A stretch of DNA of 64,000 nucleotides from Paenibacillus glacialis (GCF_001637205.1 NZ_LVJH01000039.1:24864-88863), one strand, 5' to 3'. Counted from the stretch's first letter, positions 1 through 9,024 are shown. Notes: generated by a model from the letters alone, not told the origin. Program-made: numbers and translations.

Positions 1-603
1 CAGTACCAGTTGATTTCAGATGAACACAATGAGGGTGTCGCTTCCGGTACGCCGTGGCAAAATGGACCTGTTCCTTTAGAATATGCCATTACCGGTCTAG
101 GACCCATCTTTATTCGGATTGCTAATATAGATTACTTCAAAGAATTGATGGAGAAAGTGATGTTATTTAAAGAAATTGCTCAGGAAGGATCATTCCATTT
201 ATTTGAGGTTGGTGAAGGTGGAAATGGCGCACAAGTTGTCGTTGAACATAATGCTAATCTTCCTCAGGGCTATCAAGGTTATGGTACGGTTCACCATGTC
301 GCATTTCGTGTGGAAGACCGTAACGTGTTAGAGGAATGGATTGAACGTCTAGAGAGTTTCAAAATCGCATCATCTGGTTATGTTGATCGTCACTTTTTCG
401 AATCACTGTATGCTAGAGTGGCTCCTCAGATTCTATTCGAATTCGCAACAGATGGTCCAGGGTTCATGGGAGATGAATCCTATGAAACGTTGGGTGAGAA
501 ATTATCTCTACCTCCATTCTTAGAACCCAGACGTGAACAAATTGAAAAGTTAGTTCGCCCGATCGACACCATACGCAGTACAAAAGAAATCATAAAAGAA
601 TAA
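1..603 (+). CDS. Ring-cleaving dioxygenase / glyoxalase-fold protein (C-terminal part, 5' end outside window)
   Basis: The frame is open from base 1, so the gene starts upstream and about 200 C-terminal residues are visible. The piece contains the second vicinal-oxygen-chelate domain. A typical metal-ligand His lies in VHHVAFRV and a later Glu in ILFEFATDGPGF. This matches the MhqO/MhqE-type ring-cleaving dioxygenases of Bacillales, usually about 310 residues, which are linked to quinone and catechol detoxification. The substrate cannot be read from the sequence. A strong terminator follows directly, so this is the last gene of its unit. The family call is firm; the MhqO-like role is an inference. 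Confidence 0.8.
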   Translation, partial: QYQLISDEHNEGVASGTPWQNGPVPLEYAITGLGPIFIRIANIDYFKELMEKVMLFKEIAQEGSFHLFEVGEGGNGAQVVVEHNANLPQGYQGYGTVHHVAFRVEDRNVLEEWIERLESFKIASSGYVDRHFFESLYARVAPQILFEFATDGPGFMGDESYETLGEKLSLPPFLEPRREQIEKLVRPIDTIRSTKEIIKE

Positions 604-608
604 ATGAA

Positions 609-633
609 GGGCACCCGCGGGGTGCCCCTTTTT
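609..633 (+). terminator. Rho-independent terminator of the dioxygenase gene
   Basis: An 8-bp perfect GC-rich stem (GGGCACCC, loop GCG, GGGTGCCC) is followed by CTTTTT. It begins 6 bases after the stop codon. Confidence 0.9.
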
Positions 634-696
634 GTGTCTTTGTATATAGGATATCGTGTGTTTGGTTGTGATATGAATCGTTCTTCACAGTAAACA

Positions 697-1299
697 TTAC
701 TCAGGTATGCGTAGGCATACCTGTTTTAAATAAGCAGAGAGGTTCTCAATGTTCATCTGCATATGTCGGTTGTTACCTTCGAGTTTGCTCATCATGACGC
801 CACCTTCCATGATGGAAAGGGTGAAGGTGGCAAGAGCATCAATATCGAGATCCGCTTTGAATTCTCCGCTTTCTACACCTTCAGATATAATCACTTTCAT
901 GGCATCCAGTGTGTTCTTTAGGCCCTGCTGGGCTCTTTGGCGTAAGCCTGGATGAGCGTCGTCGCTTTCAACAGCCGTATTGAGGAGCGGGCATCCTCCA
1001 ATAAAGGGCGGGTCCTCAACCACATTTTCGTATACGTGTAAATTGGCTAACAGTTTGCCAACGGCTGTTTCCTGCTGATCAATCGCTTGTGTGAAGTGGC
1101 TTCCAACTATATTTCCGGCATAGTTATAAGCTTCAAGAGCAATTTCATCTTTACTGGAAAAGTGGCGGTAAATACCGCCTTTTTTAATGCCTGTTATCTC
1201 TGTTATATCTGATAGCGATGTACCTGAATATCCCTTTTGGTTAAATAGCTCAGCGGCTTTAGCAATAATAAGTTTGCGGGTATTCTCGCCTTTTTGCAT
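697..1299 (-). CDS. TetR/AcrR family transcriptional regulator
   Basis: About 200 residues. The N-terminal helix-turn-helix (roughly residues 10-55) reads as a standard TetR domain, with SLSDITEITGIKKGGIYRHF covering the recognition helix. The all-helical C-terminal domain resembles the LmrA/YxaF type, including a PPFIGGCPLLNTAVE segment. An ATG at 1305 sits directly against GGGGG with no spacer. The ATG at 1299 leaves 6 bases and is preferred. The gene is divergent from an MFS transporter, and a 24-bp perfect palindrome lies in the shared spacer. The likely role is repression of that transporter and of itself, released by an unknown small ligand. Confidence 0.85.
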   Translation of the reverse strand: MQKGENTRKLIIAKAAELFNQKGYSGTSLSDITEITGIKKGGIYRHFSSKDEIALEAYNYAGNIVGSHFTQAIDQQETAVGKLLANLHVYENVVEDPPFIGGCPLLNTAVESDDAHPGLRQRAQQGLKNTLDAMKVIISEGVESGEFKADLDIDALATFTLSIMEGGVMMSKLEGNNRHMQMNIENLSAYLKQVCLRIPE

Positions 1300-1382
1300 T
1301 GTCATCCCCCGTTACAATGAAATCTTAGCGTTATTATATCAAAAGAAGTTGTCATATTGAAAAGTATAGCATATAATCAATA

Positions 1383-1406
1383 AAAAGATACCGATCGGTA
1401 TCTTTT
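1383..1406. promoter_or_regulatory. Candidate TetR operator, perfect 24-bp palindrome
   Basis: A perfect inverted repeat centred between 1394 and 1395, with core GATACCGATCGGTATC flanked by AAAA and TTTT. It lies between the divergent TetR and MFS genes, 26 bases before the MFS start. Size and symmetry suit a TetR dimer site. Binding is inferred from position. Confidence 0.7.
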
Positions 1407-1431
1407 GTGATGACGTGGGGAGGTTAAGGGA

Positions 1432-2703
1432 ATGGATACGACATGGTTCAAAGAACCCAAGTATGCTTGGGTTGGATTAGGATCGTTGTGGATTATAGGA
1501 TTTATTGGGGCATTGACGCGCTTCAGTATGGCTTATTTTCAAGTAAACATATCTGAGGATTTAGGAATCAGCAGGGGATACATTTCGATGGCCTGGTCAA
1601 CGAATCTATTGATTACAGCCCTATGTGCGCCTTTAGGGGGATGGTTTGTAGATCGTTATGGTGCCAAAAAGGTGTTATTGATAAGCGTAGTTATGGGTAC
1701 ATTGGGTACGGGTATTGTCGTGATAGGGGAACATCCCGCTGTCTTCTTTATTGGATACGCAGTGGTCTCTGGACTGGCTGGTATTGGGACGACGACAACG
1801 TATTTATTGATGTTTGAATGGTTCTCGCATCATCGGGCCAAAGCGATAGCGCTACATACGAGCGCTAACTCTGTAGGTTTAGTGATTACTACGCCAATCT
1901 TCGTGTCCATGAGCTGGCTGACATGGAAGGATGCCTTTCTGGCCTCTTTTGTCCTGAGTCTTCTAATTGCACTCCCTGTGATTTGGTTGGGTATCAAGAG
2001 TCATCATCAGAACAAAGCGGTGACAGCTCAAGGGGAAGGGTTAATAGAAGTGGACAATCACGATCACGATAAACCACATACAGATACAGTCGCTCCATCG
2101 CTCAAGAGGGCAGGTCATCTGCCGATCTTTTTTTTAGTCGGGATCGCATTGTTCACCTGTGGCATCAACATGGGTACCGTCGAGATGAACTTGGTAGCCA
2201 TCCATCAGTTGGCTAATGTTTCTCCAAGCATGATCGCTCTATCGATGAGTATACTTGGCATCCTAGAAATTGTAGGATCGGTTACCTTCGGATTCTTACT
2301 GGATCGATTTAATAAGTTGGTCATGATGGCTATGTTGTTTGGCATACGCATTCTGGGCTTTGCAGTCCTCTTTATGCATGTGGGGTGGTCACCGATTCTG
2401 TTTGCGATAGCATTCGGCATGACCTATTTAAGCGTAATTCCAGGAGGGATTCTTATCGTCAATGAGCATACGAAAGGTAAAGGGAAACAAACAGGTTTTC
2501 TATTCGTCTTCCATCAGGCAGGCAGTATTATGGGTGCATTAATCGGAGGATTATCTTTTGATTATTTTAAAAACTATCAGGTGTTAATCGGATTTGACGT
2601 CGTGATCTGTATCCTCGTAACAGTAGGTTTTGTATCCTTATACATCTCTCGAAGACGAAGTCACCGACTTCACGGCGTTCACAATATGAAAGTCTCAGCT
2701 TGA
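1432..2703 (+). CDS. MFS transporter, oxalate/formate-antiporter-like
   Basis: 423 residues with about 12 hydrophobic segments in two halves separated by a hydrophilic, His/Asp-rich loop (about residues 203-225). The A-loop motif GGWFVDRYGAKK between helices 2 and 3 is the MFS signature, with a weaker partner FGFLLDRFNK in the second half. The overall look fits the OFA/monocarboxylate group, but the substrate is unknown. GGGGAGG (1417-1423) stands 8 bases before the ATG. Control by the divergent TetR protein is likely. No clear terminator was found downstream. Confidence 0.8.
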   Translation: MDTTWFKEPKYAWVGLGSLWIIGFIGALTRFSMAYFQVNISEDLGISRGYISMAWSTNLLITALCAPLGGWFVDRYGAKKVLLISVVMGTLGTGIVVIGEHPAVFFIGYAVVSGLAGIGTTTTYLLMFEWFSHHRAKAIALHTSANSVGLVITTPIFVSMSWLTWKDAFLASFVLSLLIALPVIWLGIKSHHQNKAVTAQGEGLIEVDNHDHDKPHTDTVAPSLKRAGHLPIFFLVGIALFTCGINMGTVEMNLVAIHQLANVSPSMIALSMSILGILEIVGSVTFGFLLDRFNKLVMMAMLFGIRILGFAVLFMHVGWSPILFAIAFGMTYLSVIPGGILIVNEHTKGKGKQTGFLFVFHQAGSIMGALIGGLSFDYFKNYQVLIGFDVVICILVTVGFVSLYISRRRSHRLHGVHNMKVSA

Positions 2704-2830
2704 GAAATTAAGGTAGATCTAACGCTATTTTCATCTTGCTTATACATAATAACCAATATTTGGAACAAAACTAATCAACCTTGTTGTCGTACCAATAGAT
2801 GAACTTATCAAACAACGAGGTGATGACAAC

Positions 2831-3871
2831 ATGACGATAAAAAAGGGCGCAATGCTACTTCTACTACTTACAGCTATGCTCTATTCAGCCCCAGTGCATG
2901 CGGACACGTTGCCGCAGACTTCCGTTACGGACATCTATCTGGATGACCGCAAGGTTCAACTTAAAGTCCAACCGATGCTCATAAACGATACGGTGCTCGT
3001 TCCGATGCGCCAGCTATTTGAAGATCAGGGTGCCAAGGTTATCTGGAATAACGATACTCAAACCGTGAAAGCAACCAAGGGAGATATGGTGATAACCTAC
3101 CGTATCGGAGAGCGGATAGCCTATAAGAATGGACAAGCGCTAAGCTTGAGCGTTCCCGGTCAAATGAGTGGTGGTTATACGATGATGCCGCTGCGCTTTG
3201 TAAGTGAAGCTCTCGGTAGCAAAGTGAAGTGGGAGGCTAGTACCCGAACGATCCGGATATTCTCTTCTACTACAGTTGCATTCGATACAAAGATTCTTTA
3301 TGGGGTCAATCTGCGGAGTCAGCCGAATTCCACAAATGATTCTATCATTAGGGAAATGCTGCCCGTAGGCGAAAAGGTTCATGTTATCCAGGAAGTTGGA
3401 GCGTTGTGGTTAGAAGTGCGAACCCGTGACAACAAGACTGGATACATATCGGCGAAGTCCAAATATAGCGATTATACGAGTGCGACACTTGTTGATCGTC
3501 AAGCGGACGAGTTGATCGCTTACGGAGAGAAGTTCCTGAATAGACCGTACGAATTTGGCGCCGCAACGGATCAGATGCTTACATTTGACTGTTCTTCTTT
3601 TGTCAGTCGCCTGTTTAAGGACAAGCTGTCGATCGATCTTCCGCGTGTCTCTTATAACCAAGCCAAAGAGGGCACCAAAGTAGGGATTAACGAGTTGCGT
3701 AAAGGGGATTTGTTGTTCTTCAGTGCACGAGGACTCGACATTGGCCACGTTGCCATCTATGTAGGGAATAATCGGATTTTACATACGTATTCGAAGGAAC
3801 TTGGCGTTCATTATGAAACGTTAGATGACAAGTGGATGAAACGGTTTGTGACGGCTCGCAGGTTATTTTAG
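2831..3871 (+). CDS. Secreted cell-wall hydrolase: copper-amine-oxidase stalk domain, SH3-like domain, NlpC/P60 domain
   Basis: 346 residues. A Sec signal peptide (residues 1-24, ending VHA) is followed by a copper-amine-oxidase N-terminal stalk domain (about 30-145, with the VPMRQLFE and MPLRFVSEALG motifs), an SH3-like segment (about 152-208) and an NlpC/P60 peptidase (about 225-346). The catalytic triad can be read as Cys254 in FDCSSFVSR, His306 in IGHVAIYVG and His318 in RILHTYS. The protein probably cleaves peptide stems of peptidoglycan outside the membrane. This stalk plus NlpC architecture is common in Paenibacillus. GAGGTGATG stands before the ATG. It is a single gene whose terminator is shared with ada. 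Confidence 0.88.
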   Translation: MTIKKGAMLLLLLTAMLYSAPVHADTLPQTSVTDIYLDDRKVQLKVQPMLINDTVLVPMRQLFEDQGAKVIWNNDTQTVKATKGDMVITYRIGERIAYKNGQALSLSVPGQMSGGYTMMPLRFVSEALGSKVKWEASTRTIRIFSSTTVAFDTKILYGVNLRSQPNSTNDSIIREMLPVGEKVHVIQEVGALWLEVRTRDNKTGYISAKSKYSDYTSATLVDRQADELIAYGEKFLNRPYEFGAATDQMLTFDCSSFVSRLFKDKLSIDLPRVSYNQAKEGTKVGINELRKGDLLFFSARGLDIGHVAIYVGNNRILHTYSKELGVHYETLDDKWMKRFVTARRLF

Positions 3872-3902
3872 GGTAGGCAGATAGGGATGATACAATAATC
3901 TA

Positions 3903-3948
3903 AAAAGAAGCGTCCAAGGACAACTTAATGTCTTAGACGTTTCTTTTT
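3903..3948. terminator. Bidirectional terminator between the wall hydrolase and ada
   Basis: An imperfect long inverted repeat (AAAAGAAGCGTCC arm pairing with GACGTTTCTTTT) with an A tract on the left and a T tract on the right, placed between convergent genes. It overlaps the ada stop codon. Confidence 0.75.
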
Positions 3949-4980
3949 TTCATGATGTAACAGCCATTCTTTACGTGTTAAGCCACCGCCGTAGCCACCC
4001 AAATCGCCATTGGCGTTAATGACACGGTGACAAGGAATCACAATGGCAAGCTGATTGGCACCATTGGCCTGAGCCACAGCGCGAAAAGCGGTTGGTTTAC
4101 CGAGTGATACGGCAATGTCGGAATAGGAGCGAGTTTCTCCGGGTGGTATTTTCGTTAATTGCTCCCATACGCTTTTTTGAAAAGGAGATCCCAATAAAGA
4201 GATGGGCGTTGTGAATACAGTCAGTGTACCGTCAAAATATTCGTTCAGTTCACTTTCAATCGATTGAATCGGCTCGGTGATACCGGGGATAATCGCTGAT
4301 TTCGTCTTTTGTCTAAGCCGTTCTACTTCGCGCTCTAGACCACGACGATCAACAAATTCTAAGAGATAAATCGTATTCTCATCGCCAATGGCAATCATTG
4401 GGCCAAGGCGCGTATCGATCCAAGAAGCTTTTAGAACCTTACTGTTTTCTAGTAAAGTAGGCGCTGCCCCCATGATTCGAGAAAATGCATCTCTGAACCC
4501 ACTGCTGGATTCATATCCTGTTGATAGTTGCGTATCAATAATCGTTCGACCAGATCTAATGTTCTTCAAGGCAAGTCCCATACGGCGGGCACGTGCGTAT
4601 TCAACAAATGTCATACCGAATCGCTTTTTAAATTGACGACGTGCCGTTGATTCATCCACCGAGAGATCCCTGAAGTCTTGTTCCTTCCATCGTTTCTCAG
4701 GGTTGTTCTCAACGGCTTCAACAAGCAGGCGAACAATCTCTGAGACATGATTCGGATGAGATAACGGACGACATCGTTGACATGGACGATAAGAGGCAAG
4801 TAACGCCTGCTGTGCAGTCTCGTAAAATTCACAATTTTCAAACTTAGGCTTTCGTGCAGGGCAAGTCGGGCGACAGAATACACCTGTTGTTTTGACTCCT
4901 ACATAAAAGACACCTTCATATTCCGTTCTTTTTTCTAATAAAGCCTTGTAATATTCTTCGTAACGTTCGGCAGGTATCAT
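3925..4980 (-). CDS. ada: Bifunctional Ada regulator / O6-methylguanine-DNA methyltransferase
   Basis: 351 residues with the full Ada layout. The N-terminal zinc domain has four Cys at 36, 40, 67 and 70, and Cys36 corresponds to the methyl-phosphotriester acceptor. An AraC-type helix-turn-helix covers about 78-180. The C-terminal methyltransferase has acceptor Cys317 in IPCHRVI. All catalytic residues are intact, so both DNA repair and methylation-triggered transcription activation are expected. In Bacillus these functions are split between AdaA and AdaB, whereas here they are fused as in E. coli. The gene stands alone and is convergent with the wall hydrolase. Confidence 0.95.
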   Translation of the reverse strand: MIPAERYEEYYKALLEKRTEYEGVFYVGVKTTGVFCRPTCPARKPKFENCEFYETAQQALLASYRPCQRCRPLSHPNHVSEIVRLLVEAVENNPEKRWKEQDFRDLSVDESTARRQFKKRFGMTFVEYARARRMGLALKNIRSGRTIIDTQLSTGYESSSGFRDAFSRIMGAAPTLLENSKVLKASWIDTRLGPMIAIGDENTIYLLEFVDRRGLEREVERLRQKTKSAIIPGITEPIQSIESELNEYFDGTLTVFTTPISLLGSPFQKSVWEQLTKIPPGETRSYSDIAVSLGKPTAFRAVAQANGANQLAIVIPCHRVINANGDLGGYGGGLTRKEWLLHHEKKKRLRH

Positions 4981-5126
4981 TCTTGCAGCCCCTAAACTTG
5001 GATTATGTCCCTAGTATAGACCCTCCTGTAACAAGACGTAGCCGAAAATCAGGCATCTATTTTTATGTTTGAGGGGTGATCCCACAAGAGTAAGTATAAA
5101 CATGGCGCTCAACCTTCCTGTTGCTA

Positions 5127-5993
5127 TCACGACCAGTGTGATGGATGAGTTAGTGATTGCGGAAGCTTCGTGTCGCTGTTGCCCTTCGCTGCGTTAAGCT
5201 GGGATTGAGTCAGAAAGATACTCCCAGTGAGGTCGGCACCGCTGATGTCAGCGTCTCGGAAATCAGCACCGATGAGGTCAGCGAATCTAAGGTCGGCACC
5301 TCTGAGGTCTGCGGCAATAAGATAGGCGCCTCTCAAGTTTGCGGCTCTGAGGTTGGCTCCTCTAAGTTTAGCCCCGATGAGGTCAGCTCCTCTTCCATGA
5401 GTTTTTTGATGCCCACTGGAGTTCGGTTGCTTGCGTTTTGCTTCTGCTCGCACCAGTTCACTGATTCGTAGCAGTAGTGTATTGATATCGGCTCGGTATG
5501 CTATCATGTCTAGCTCCATAAGAGAATCAGGACTAAGTTGAGTGAGTTGTTCCGTCTCGTTGTATGCTTTGCTCACCTCATCGTGAATCGAACGTACTGA
5601 TTGCAACGTTAATGCTTCGCTTAGATACCAGAGCAACTCATGAAGTTGCCGCATGATCGATAACACCTCGAACATTTGCTTTGCAGATGCTGGGTTTTGC
5701 CGCCAGTCTTGTCCGCCGAAGGTAATTTGGGAAACTTTCTGCCCTGCGCCGAAACAGTCAAAAACAGTACAACCTCGAAACCCCTGCTGCCTGAGGGTTG
5801 TGTGAATGCCGCAGCGGAAGTCCGATTGCAGGTTGTGGCAGGGCTGCCCCGCGTCTTTGTCTATCGCGAAGTCCACTGAAGCTGCGAATGGTAGCGCGGC
5901 ACAGCACAAGCCGAAGCAGTTCTCGCAGTCGCCTCGCAGACTGAGGTGACTCCTATCGGGGAATGATCCTGAATATTCGTAATTTTCAGACAA
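5127..5993 (-). CDS. Pentapeptide-repeat protein with N-terminal CxxCxxxCC metal-binding-like domain
   Basis: About 288 residues from a TTG start at 5993, chosen because AAAGGAGC lies just upstream. An ATG at 6017 is in frame but has no such site. The N-terminus has Cys23, Cys26, Cys30 and Cys31 (GDCENCFGLCC) and four more Cys within the next 70 residues, spaced like the YkgJ-type putative zinc/iron-chelating domain. The middle is helical. The C-terminus (about 205-270) is a run of A(D/N)LxxA pentapeptide repeats forming a right-handed beta-helix. Proteins of this architecture are known in actinobacteria and Bacillales, but their function is not. It stands alone. Confidence 0.85.
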   Translation of the reverse strand: MSENYEYSGSFPDRSHLSLRGDCENCFGLCCAALPFAASVDFAIDKDAGQPCHNLQSDFRCGIHTTLRQQGFRGCTVFDCFGAGQKVSQITFGGQDWRQNPASAKQMFEVLSIMRQLHELLWYLSEALTLQSVRSIHDEVSKAYNETEQLTQLSPDSLMELDMIAYRADINTLLLRISELVRAEAKRKQPNSSGHQKTHGRGADLIGAKLRGANLRAANLRGAYLIAADLRGADLRFADLIGADFRDADISGADLTGSIFLTQSQLNAAKGNSDTKLPQSLTHPSHWS

Positions 5994-6017
5994 AATGAGT
6001 GCTCCTTTTTGTATCAT

Positions 6018-6241
6018 CGTATCGCCATACTTGCATATTTAAATTTAAAGGGCTGTAGGATGTTATTGGGATATATTTAAATGAATTTATGTAGGATATT
6101 TTCTTATGTATAATAAATGAATTTCACTCAATTCTTATAGATTATTACTGAATATTTCATCTGTCAATCTTTGTATTTACTATCTAGCAGAGAGTGTTTG
6201 CGAAAAAATACAGATATGTAAAAGATCCCTTAAATGAAAGG
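6018..6241. other. AT-rich intergenic spacer, no gene seen
   Basis: About 220 bases between two minus-strand genes. It is AT-rich and presumably carries the promoter of the pentapeptide-repeat gene, but no convincing -35/-10 pair was picked. Confidence 0.5.
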
Positions 6242-6266
6242 AGCCACTCCATCATTCAGAGTGGCT
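6242..6266 (-). terminator. Terminator of the serine hydrolase gene
   Basis: An 8-bp perfect stem (AGCCACTC and GAGTGGCT) with a 9-base loop. On the minus strand it is followed by a pyrimidine-rich CCTTTCATTT. It lies 7 bases beyond the stop codon of the upstream minus-strand gene. Confidence 0.7.
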
Positions 6267-6272
6267 GCGTAT

Positions 6273-7781
6273 TTATAGTTCCTTTGATACAATCGTAGTT
6301 CTGTGCAATAGAGGTTTGATTGCCAGTGAAATACTGAATACAAGGTAGGTTATAGAGAGTATAGTCAATCCATTCACGGTATCAGGCGCAATCGTTAACT
6401 GATAAAGGGAAGGCGTTCCGCTCGCATACGGAATGTACGAATATATGTAATAGAATCCGCCGATTAGCATCAATCCATTCAGCCCCCAACACACGAGGAT
6501 TATGGGAAGAGTCGGTTTCTTAAAGGAGTATCTTGATTTCCTACCCAGCCATGAGAGTAAGGTAGGTACCCACATGATAAGTATAATGATGGCAAACAAA
6601 GTGCTAATCATTAAGATTCCTTTATCAAGAGGAGTGATGGTAGGGAAATTTTGTTTGGATAGATGTGCTGGAGAATTGCCAGCGAGAATTCTAGAAATAT
6701 TGAAGTTGGTATCATCTGTGATATTTTGTTTGGAGTTGGATAATAGCGCAAATCCGTACGATTTATTTGGAAAAACAATTAAATTTGCAGTAAACCCCGG
6801 AAGACCTCCCTTTTTCTCAATGGTATTCGGTGTGACCTCCCAGCCGAATCCATAGCCTGTCGATTGATCGTAAATAGCTGGTGAATGCATTTCAAGCAGG
6901 CTTTCTGATCGAAGAACAGAAGAGTTACCCTCTGATGAACTACCCAAAAGAAAAGAAATGTATTTACCGAAATCCTCGGCATTCGTCGTTAATCCAGCTG
7001 ATCCTAACGTGGCATAGGACAATTGTTCATGAAAGGGTTTAATATCGCCCCAGATGTAGCGATGCCCGGAAGCTGAATTTGGCAACATATCACCAAGAGA
7101 ATAGACCGTTCGATTCATTCCCAGTGGCATAAAAATATGTTGATTCATATATTCGGGAAAAGATTGTTTTGTAACCTTCTCCAAGAGTAACTGCAGCAAA
7201 TCATAATTCATGTTGGTATATTCATATGTTGTACCCGGTGAGGCAACAAGTTGTACTTGTTGGAGCTTACGCTTTATTTGGGATGCGATTTGATCAGGAT
7301 CGGAGCCTTCAACATCATGTGTATTAAGCCGACCAGGTAGTCCGCTTGTATGATTCAGTAAGTCTCGGATGGTGATATGCGAAGAGAGGGAGATTTCTTT
7401 AGTTGCAAACCATGGTAGGTATTGTGTGAGCGATGCATCCAATTCCACGAGCCCCTGATCACGAAGTTGCATGATTGCTAATGAAGTAAACACCTTGGAG
7501 ATCGAGCCGATGTGAAAATTGGTTGTTGGATCAACACTTTCGGTTCCCTCAGATTCATTTCGTCCGTATCCTTTGACGTAAACATTGCCGTTCTCATCCG
7601 CAAGCACAAATGCCATGCCAGGAATATTGAAGCGTTGCATGTTCTGGACAATTTCTTTATCTATTTTTTGCATAGTTTCTGCGAGTGGTGTAGTTGATCC
7701 ATAAGTTGTTGAGGAAGTTAAGAGACAAGAGAGCATAATGAGGGTTAATACAAGCGAGCTTCGAATGGTGCATCCTCCCAA
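6273..7781 (-). CDS. Membrane-anchored serine hydrolase, class C beta-lactamase / PBP4* family
   Basis: About 500 residues. A hydrophobic export signal is followed by the beta-lactamase fold, with SxxK as Ser93-Lys96 in GSISKVF, YxN as Tyr188-Asn190 and a KKGGLPGF third motif. Three C-terminal membrane helices follow (about 395-500). The protein is probably an extracytoplasmic D-amino-peptide hydrolase or esterase; lactamase activity is not implied. The start is uncertain. The TTG at 7781 lies inside the GGGAGG site at 7774-7779, so it is hard to use. Seven bases after that site the frame has ATT at 7766, which would give a normal signal peptide beginning M-R-S-S-L. The coordinates give the outer limit. 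Confidence 0.85.
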   Translation of the reverse strand: MGGCTIRSSLVLTLIMLSCLLTSSTTYGSTTPLAETMQKIDKEIVQNMQRFNIPGMAFVLADENGNVYVKGYGRNESEGTESVDPTTNFHIGSISKVFTSLAIMQLRDQGLVELDASLTQYLPWFATKEISLSSHITIRDLLNHTSGLPGRLNTHDVEGSDPDQIASQIKRKLQQVQLVASPGTTYEYTNMNYDLLQLLLEKVTKQSFPEYMNQHIFMPLGMNRTVYSLGDMLPNSASGHRYIWGDIKPFHEQLSYATLGSAGLTTNAEDFGKYISFLLGSSSEGNSSVLRSESLLEMHSPAIYDQSTGYGFGWEVTPNTIEKKGGLPGFTANLIVFPNKSYGFALLSNSKQNITDDTNFNISRILAGNSPAHLSKQNFPTITPLDKGILMISTLFAIIILIMWVPTLLSWLGRKSRYSFKKPTLPIILVCWGLNGLMLIGGFYYIYSYIPYASGTPSLYQLTIAPDTVNGLTILSITYLVFSISLAIKPLLHRTTIVSKEL

Positions 7782-7944
7782 CGTTTAATTGATATGTAAT
7801 GGGAGCATTGTTAACTTCTATTAAATCAAATTTGTATTAAAAAGGAAATCATTAATAAGATATCTGCTACAGGTAGCTTTTGATAATGTTCAAATTCTTT
7901 CGTTTCATTAAACTCGTTTTGGTCATGACCGTTCTGTTTGCTAT

Positions 7945-8136
7945 TCAGCATATTGCAGGATTCTTTTTCTTTCCTGAACTCCTGTTCGGAGTTATGTCAT
8001 ATTCATACTGCTCTGATGCAATGACTATTTTTGTAATGGTTCTATGCTCCGAATAATGTTTGAAGACTTCCCCGTCCGCATAGGGATAGGTGATTTTTTT
8101 ATTATTTCTTGACTCTATCACTGTGTCATACTTCAT
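7945..8136 (-). CDS. Possible small hypothetical protein (63 residues)
   Basis: An open frame in the otherwise empty spacer between the serine hydrolase and the MerR gene. The product is hydrophilic and rich in Tyr, Lys and Ile, with no recognisable domain. No good ribosome binding site precedes the ATG. It may be spurious. Nothing else is seen in 7782-8178. Confidence 0.2.
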   Translation of the reverse strand: MKYDTVIESRNNKKITYPYADGEVFKHYSEHRTITKIVIASEQYEYDITPNRSSGKKKNPAIC

Positions 8137-8178
8137 TCTATATATGAGCTCACAATCTACCGGTAGAAAGGAAACAAT

Positions 8179-8994
8179 ATGTTTAGAATAGGTGATTTCT
8201 CAAAACTGTCAAGAATTAGCATCCGGATGCTACGACATTATCATGATGTAGGTCTGCTTATTCCAGATCATACGGATGATTTCACAGGCTATCGCTATTA
8301 CCATGCGGCACAATTAATGGTTGCCAACAGAATTCAGGTTCTAAAGGGTATGGGGTTTGGCATTCCTGCGATTGGGCAGATGCTCACAGAATATGGCGAT
8401 GAGGAAAGTCTACGGAAGCATCTTGTGATTCAACACGCCCAAATGAAAGAGGAGGAGGAAGTATTACAGAAGAAACTGGCGCTCCTTCAGAACACTATTC
8501 TCAGATTGGGAAAGGATCGTGGAAGTATGAACTACGATGTTATTTTGAAAGAAATACCGGAGAGATATGTAGCGAGTCTTAGAGATGTTATTCCTGCCTA
8601 TGACCAAGAAGTTCAGCTGTGGTCACGATTGGAGAAGGAAACAGGAGACAGTCTGCAACTTGCCAATCCACGCTACAGTCTGGCGGTGTTTCACGATGAA
8701 GGGTATAAAGACAGCGACGTGGATATTGAAATCCAGCTTTCCATCACTGGAACCTATAAGGATACGGAGCATGTCCGTTTCAAAAAGGTTGCCCCGATCA
8801 CAGTAGCTTCTGCCATGCTTACGGGTAGTTATGCCTTGCTTAGCGAGGTCAATGTGTCGTTAGCGAATTGGATTTCAGATCATAACTATGAATTTGACGG
8901 TTCAATGTTTAACATCTATCACGTTGGGCCTGCAACGGAGCGGAATCCGGATCACTGGGTTACTGAGGTATGTTATCCCGTGAAGAAGTCTTAA
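8179..8994 (+). CDS. MerR family regulator with GyrI-like effector-binding domain (BltR/BmrR-like)
   Basis: 271 residues. The N-terminal MerR winged helix (about 1-70, with RIGDFSKLSRISIRMLRHYH and the FTGYRYY wing) is followed by a long coiled-coil dimerisation helix (about 80-118). The C-terminal domain (about 120-270) is of the GyrI/AraC effector-binding type. This is the layout of multidrug-sensing activators such as BmrR and BltR. No efflux gene is adjacent, so the target is not evident here. GAAAGG precedes the ATG, and a strong terminator follows. Confidence 0.85.
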   Translation: MFRIGDFSKLSRISIRMLRHYHDVGLLIPDHTDDFTGYRYYHAAQLMVANRIQVLKGMGFGIPAIGQMLTEYGDEESLRKHLVIQHAQMKEEEEVLQKKLALLQNTILRLGKDRGSMNYDVILKEIPERYVASLRDVIPAYDQEVQLWSRLEKETGDSLQLANPRYSLAVFHDEGYKDSDVDIEIQLSITGTYKDTEHVRFKKVAPITVASAMLTGSYALLSEVNVSLANWISDHNYEFDGSMFNIYHVGPATERNPDHWVTEVCYPVKKS

Positions 8995-9024
8995 TGTGAT
9001 TCTAATCTAAATAGGATAGTAAAA

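Noticed and set aside
5157..5471. Plus-strand frame of 104 codons opposite the pentapeptide repeats, rich in Glu-Val-Ser repeats
   Set aside because: Its regularity is the mirror image of the repeat codons on the other strand, and it has no ribosome binding site.
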